Assembly: GCA_016125035.1 (NCBI GenBank)
Contig: WGMN01000001.1
Coordinates: 384,427-448,426, forward strand
Source: Pseudomonadota bacterium
GTDB lineage: Bacteria > Pseudomonadota > Alphaproteobacteria > UBA2136 > UBA6156
DNA length: 64,000 nucleotides
Direction of reading: 5' to 3'
The translations under genes and the position numbers were made by a program. Of the stretch, positions 63,601 to 64,000 are shown piece by piece. A model generated the notes under the pieces. It worked only from the letters and a program-made list of their open reading frames with translations, was not told the DNA's origin and searched no databases. Position 1 is the stretch's first letter, and the number at the start of each line of letters is the position of its first letter.

Positions 63601-64000
63601 CGTCTCCGCTGAAATAGGCTGAGGTGCCGGAGATGGTACCGGTGGAGGAGACACCCAGGGTGACGAGGCCGCGGGTAGGGTCGAACCAGGCGGCGTTGGC
63701 ACCGGCCTGGGTGATGGAAATGTAGCCGGTGTTGGAAATGGCGATCATGGAGGTGGCATTGTTGGTGCCGGAGACGATGCGGTCGCCGGTGGAGGCGATG
63801 ACGCCGGTGAGGCCCGAGCCGTTACCTACAAAGCTGGTAGCGGAGATGGTGCCGGAGACTTCCAAGGTGGCGTTGGGTTTGGGGGTGCCTATCCCCACGT
63901 TGCCTGCCGCGCCGAGGGAGGTGCCGGTGAGCAGGATGCTCATGTACTCGCCGGAGTTGAGGGTGTCGTCGCCGAAGGCAAGGCGGGGGAGGAAGGCTAC
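60632..64000 (-). CDS. Giant repetitive fibre protein (5' end beyond window)
   Basis: At least 1123 residues; the frame is open through base 64000 with no stop, and the ATG at 63943 is probably internal. The chain is a series of modules with VGIGTxxPxxxLEVxGTISAT, FIGDGSGLTNL, DRISTSGVASGANLGMVV and AAYLHPTLGFVGPGVSTTG. The same module set appears in the S74 protein downstream. This pattern is typical of trimeric tail-fibre shafts and S74-type fibres. It ends TCGSGDFGLMRYNGTSGKMQICLNR and shares TAATG with the glycine-rich gene. Some 120-base blocks are almost identical to one another. Confidence 0.85.
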   Translation of the reverse strand, partial: VAFLPRLAFGDDTLNSGEYMSILLTGTSLGAAGNVGIGTPKPNATLEVSGTISATSFVGNGSGLTGVIASTGDRIVSGTNNATSMIAISNTGYISITQAGANAAWFDPTRGLVTLGVSSTGTISGTSAYFSGDASFDHDATVNHVLNVYTLSVSNVANLPGTSITNNSSLSWGSNSKLSALSGNNSSKYLVFYTSNTEAMRIVSNSYVGIGTSSPTTALEVNGTISATNFVGNGSGLTNLNVSGDRLTSGSTVVYAISNTGYVSLTTGGTTWGYFSNAANYLPNLTTSLISSTAGGTVSSTNGYFKNISSTSLTNSGNLYVSGSTYVSDLTIMGVAGGAGVNPAVTVNPGGNNTNVQYNDNSTLSGSANLTWTSNTGVLGVTGIISATNTTGTVTATNIYGGYLSATTLTASTASFGGLAVSGNSALAAISSTNISATGNISAAKFIGDGSGLTNLTLPPTATDRISTSGVASGANLGMVVANNGTVSFTLGGTAGAAYLHPTFGFVGPGVSTTGPISATAGYFTNSIGVGMNVTGTYSLKASQAIYTGGILQASQGVFSGNTVSAYAGNATSPGFSFSNGGGLGIFAPTTTDLAITTSGTEALRIVSTGNVGIGTTAPNAKLDVYGTISATNISATGNVSANKFIGDGSGLTGVVASTADRITSGTTYMVVDGTSGYVSLTQATANTAWFDPTRGLVTLGVSTTGPISTTNAYLNGGLTIAGTNYTPINIAGTGNSNYTFQMTNAGSGRFKIVNYNTGATNIQNYATNSYANLGLYSGNNGLVYIMGTGNVGINNSAPSDTLHVSGTARITSWTTIAANTTPTTALDVYGTISATNFVGDGSGLTNLTLPATATDRISTSGVASGANLGMVVANNGTVSFTLGGTAGAAYLHPTLGLVAPGVSTTGPISATRLYSSGNLTVDNSLTAGSAGIGNLAAINISATNVSVTGNVSAAKFIGDGSGLTGISTQGDRIISTSANILAYAGGTISLTTGGTSGTSYFNTTGIWVGPGISTTGVISGTSLFLSSVSTTAGVTPTITSPGDNLGNHTATQNLNMGGYSIASAANISATGYVSASAAYFSTVSATGLKMTSPTTLTCGSGDFGLMRYNGTSGKMQICLNR
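61317..61447. repeat. Near-identical intragenic repeat, copy 1
   Basis: About 130 bases nearly identical to 62493-62623, encoding the ISTSGVASGANLGMVVANNG to AAYLHPT module. A more diverged copy is in the S74 gene near 56770-56880. Confidence 0.75.
62493..62623. repeat. Near-identical intragenic repeat, copy 2
   Basis: Matches 61317-61447 with only a few differences. Such identity between distant modules points to recent duplication or gene conversion within the fibre gene. Confidence 0.75.

Noticed and set aside
52396-64000. Prophage tail region
   Set aside because: No terminase, capsid, portal, baseplate or lysis gene is visible. At least three proteins carry signal peptides, and lipid enzymes follow in the same operon. 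Sequence beyond 64000 could still change this.
60632-64000. CRISPR-like or tandem-repeat array
   Set aside because: The repeats are long, in frame and coding, without uniform short repeats or unique spacers; no cas gene is present in the window.

Overview
The window is bacterial DNA from a Gram-negative organism. It carries many lipoproteins and signal peptides, an Aas-type phospholipid repair enzyme, and a BamE-like lipoprotein. The GC-rich housekeeping genes would suit an alphaproteobacterium, but that is inference because there is no rRNA or other phylogenetic marker. Two chromosomal blocks flank a large block of horizontally acquired DNA.

Left chromosomal block (1-4193): the 5' part of a phosphomannomutase/phosphoglucomutase gene on the minus strand, tRNA-Thr(CGT), a small alpha/beta hydrolase, an ABC-F ATPase, tRNA-Leu(CAG) and tRNA-Gln(TTG).

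Acquired block (4182-44517): the 3' end of tRNA-Gln recurs at 24715 and 44502, so the block reads as two tandem integrated elements. Element 1 (4182-24728) starts with a P4-type integrase next to the tRNA. It continues with an AlpA-like regulator, a TOPRIM primase, an SF3-like ATPase, a pair of tandem paralogues of unknown function, a second tyrosine recombinase and a DUF1249 protein. Its defence cargo is a type I restriction operon (hsdM-hsdS-Abi-hsdR, with hsdR cut by an in-frame TAA) and an XPD-like helicase with a small partner. Element 2 (24715-44517) holds a ParB-methyltransferase fusion, a DUF5681 protein, two lipoproteins, a third tyrosine recombinase, a three-gene ABC-3C system with an alpha/beta-hydrolase effector, a second complete type I restriction operon with a YgjP-like metallopeptidase, and a sugar ABC transporter. 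Both elements carry a 170-nt structured leader, about 20 nt upstream of a lipoprotein start codon. It resembles phage C4-type antisense RNA.

Right chromosomal block (44518-64000): an SxtJ / DUF5989 / carbamoyltransferase / SGNH hydrolase cluster, which probably modifies a surface polysaccharide or secreted metabolite. A decayed patatin gene follows. Then comes one tightly packed minus-strand operon from beyond 64000 down to 49262. It encodes four large proteins built from phage tail-fibre-like modules, at least three of which have signal peptides (repeat fibre, glycine-rich protein, S74-chaperone fibre, LamG/SPRY protein). An Aas-type acyltransferase/acyl-ACP synthetase and an intact patatin phospholipase follow in the same operon. 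No capsid, terminase or portal gene is present, so this looks like a host-owned surface-fibre locus linked to membrane-lipid remodelling. It is the most unusual part of the window, together with the tandem defence islands.
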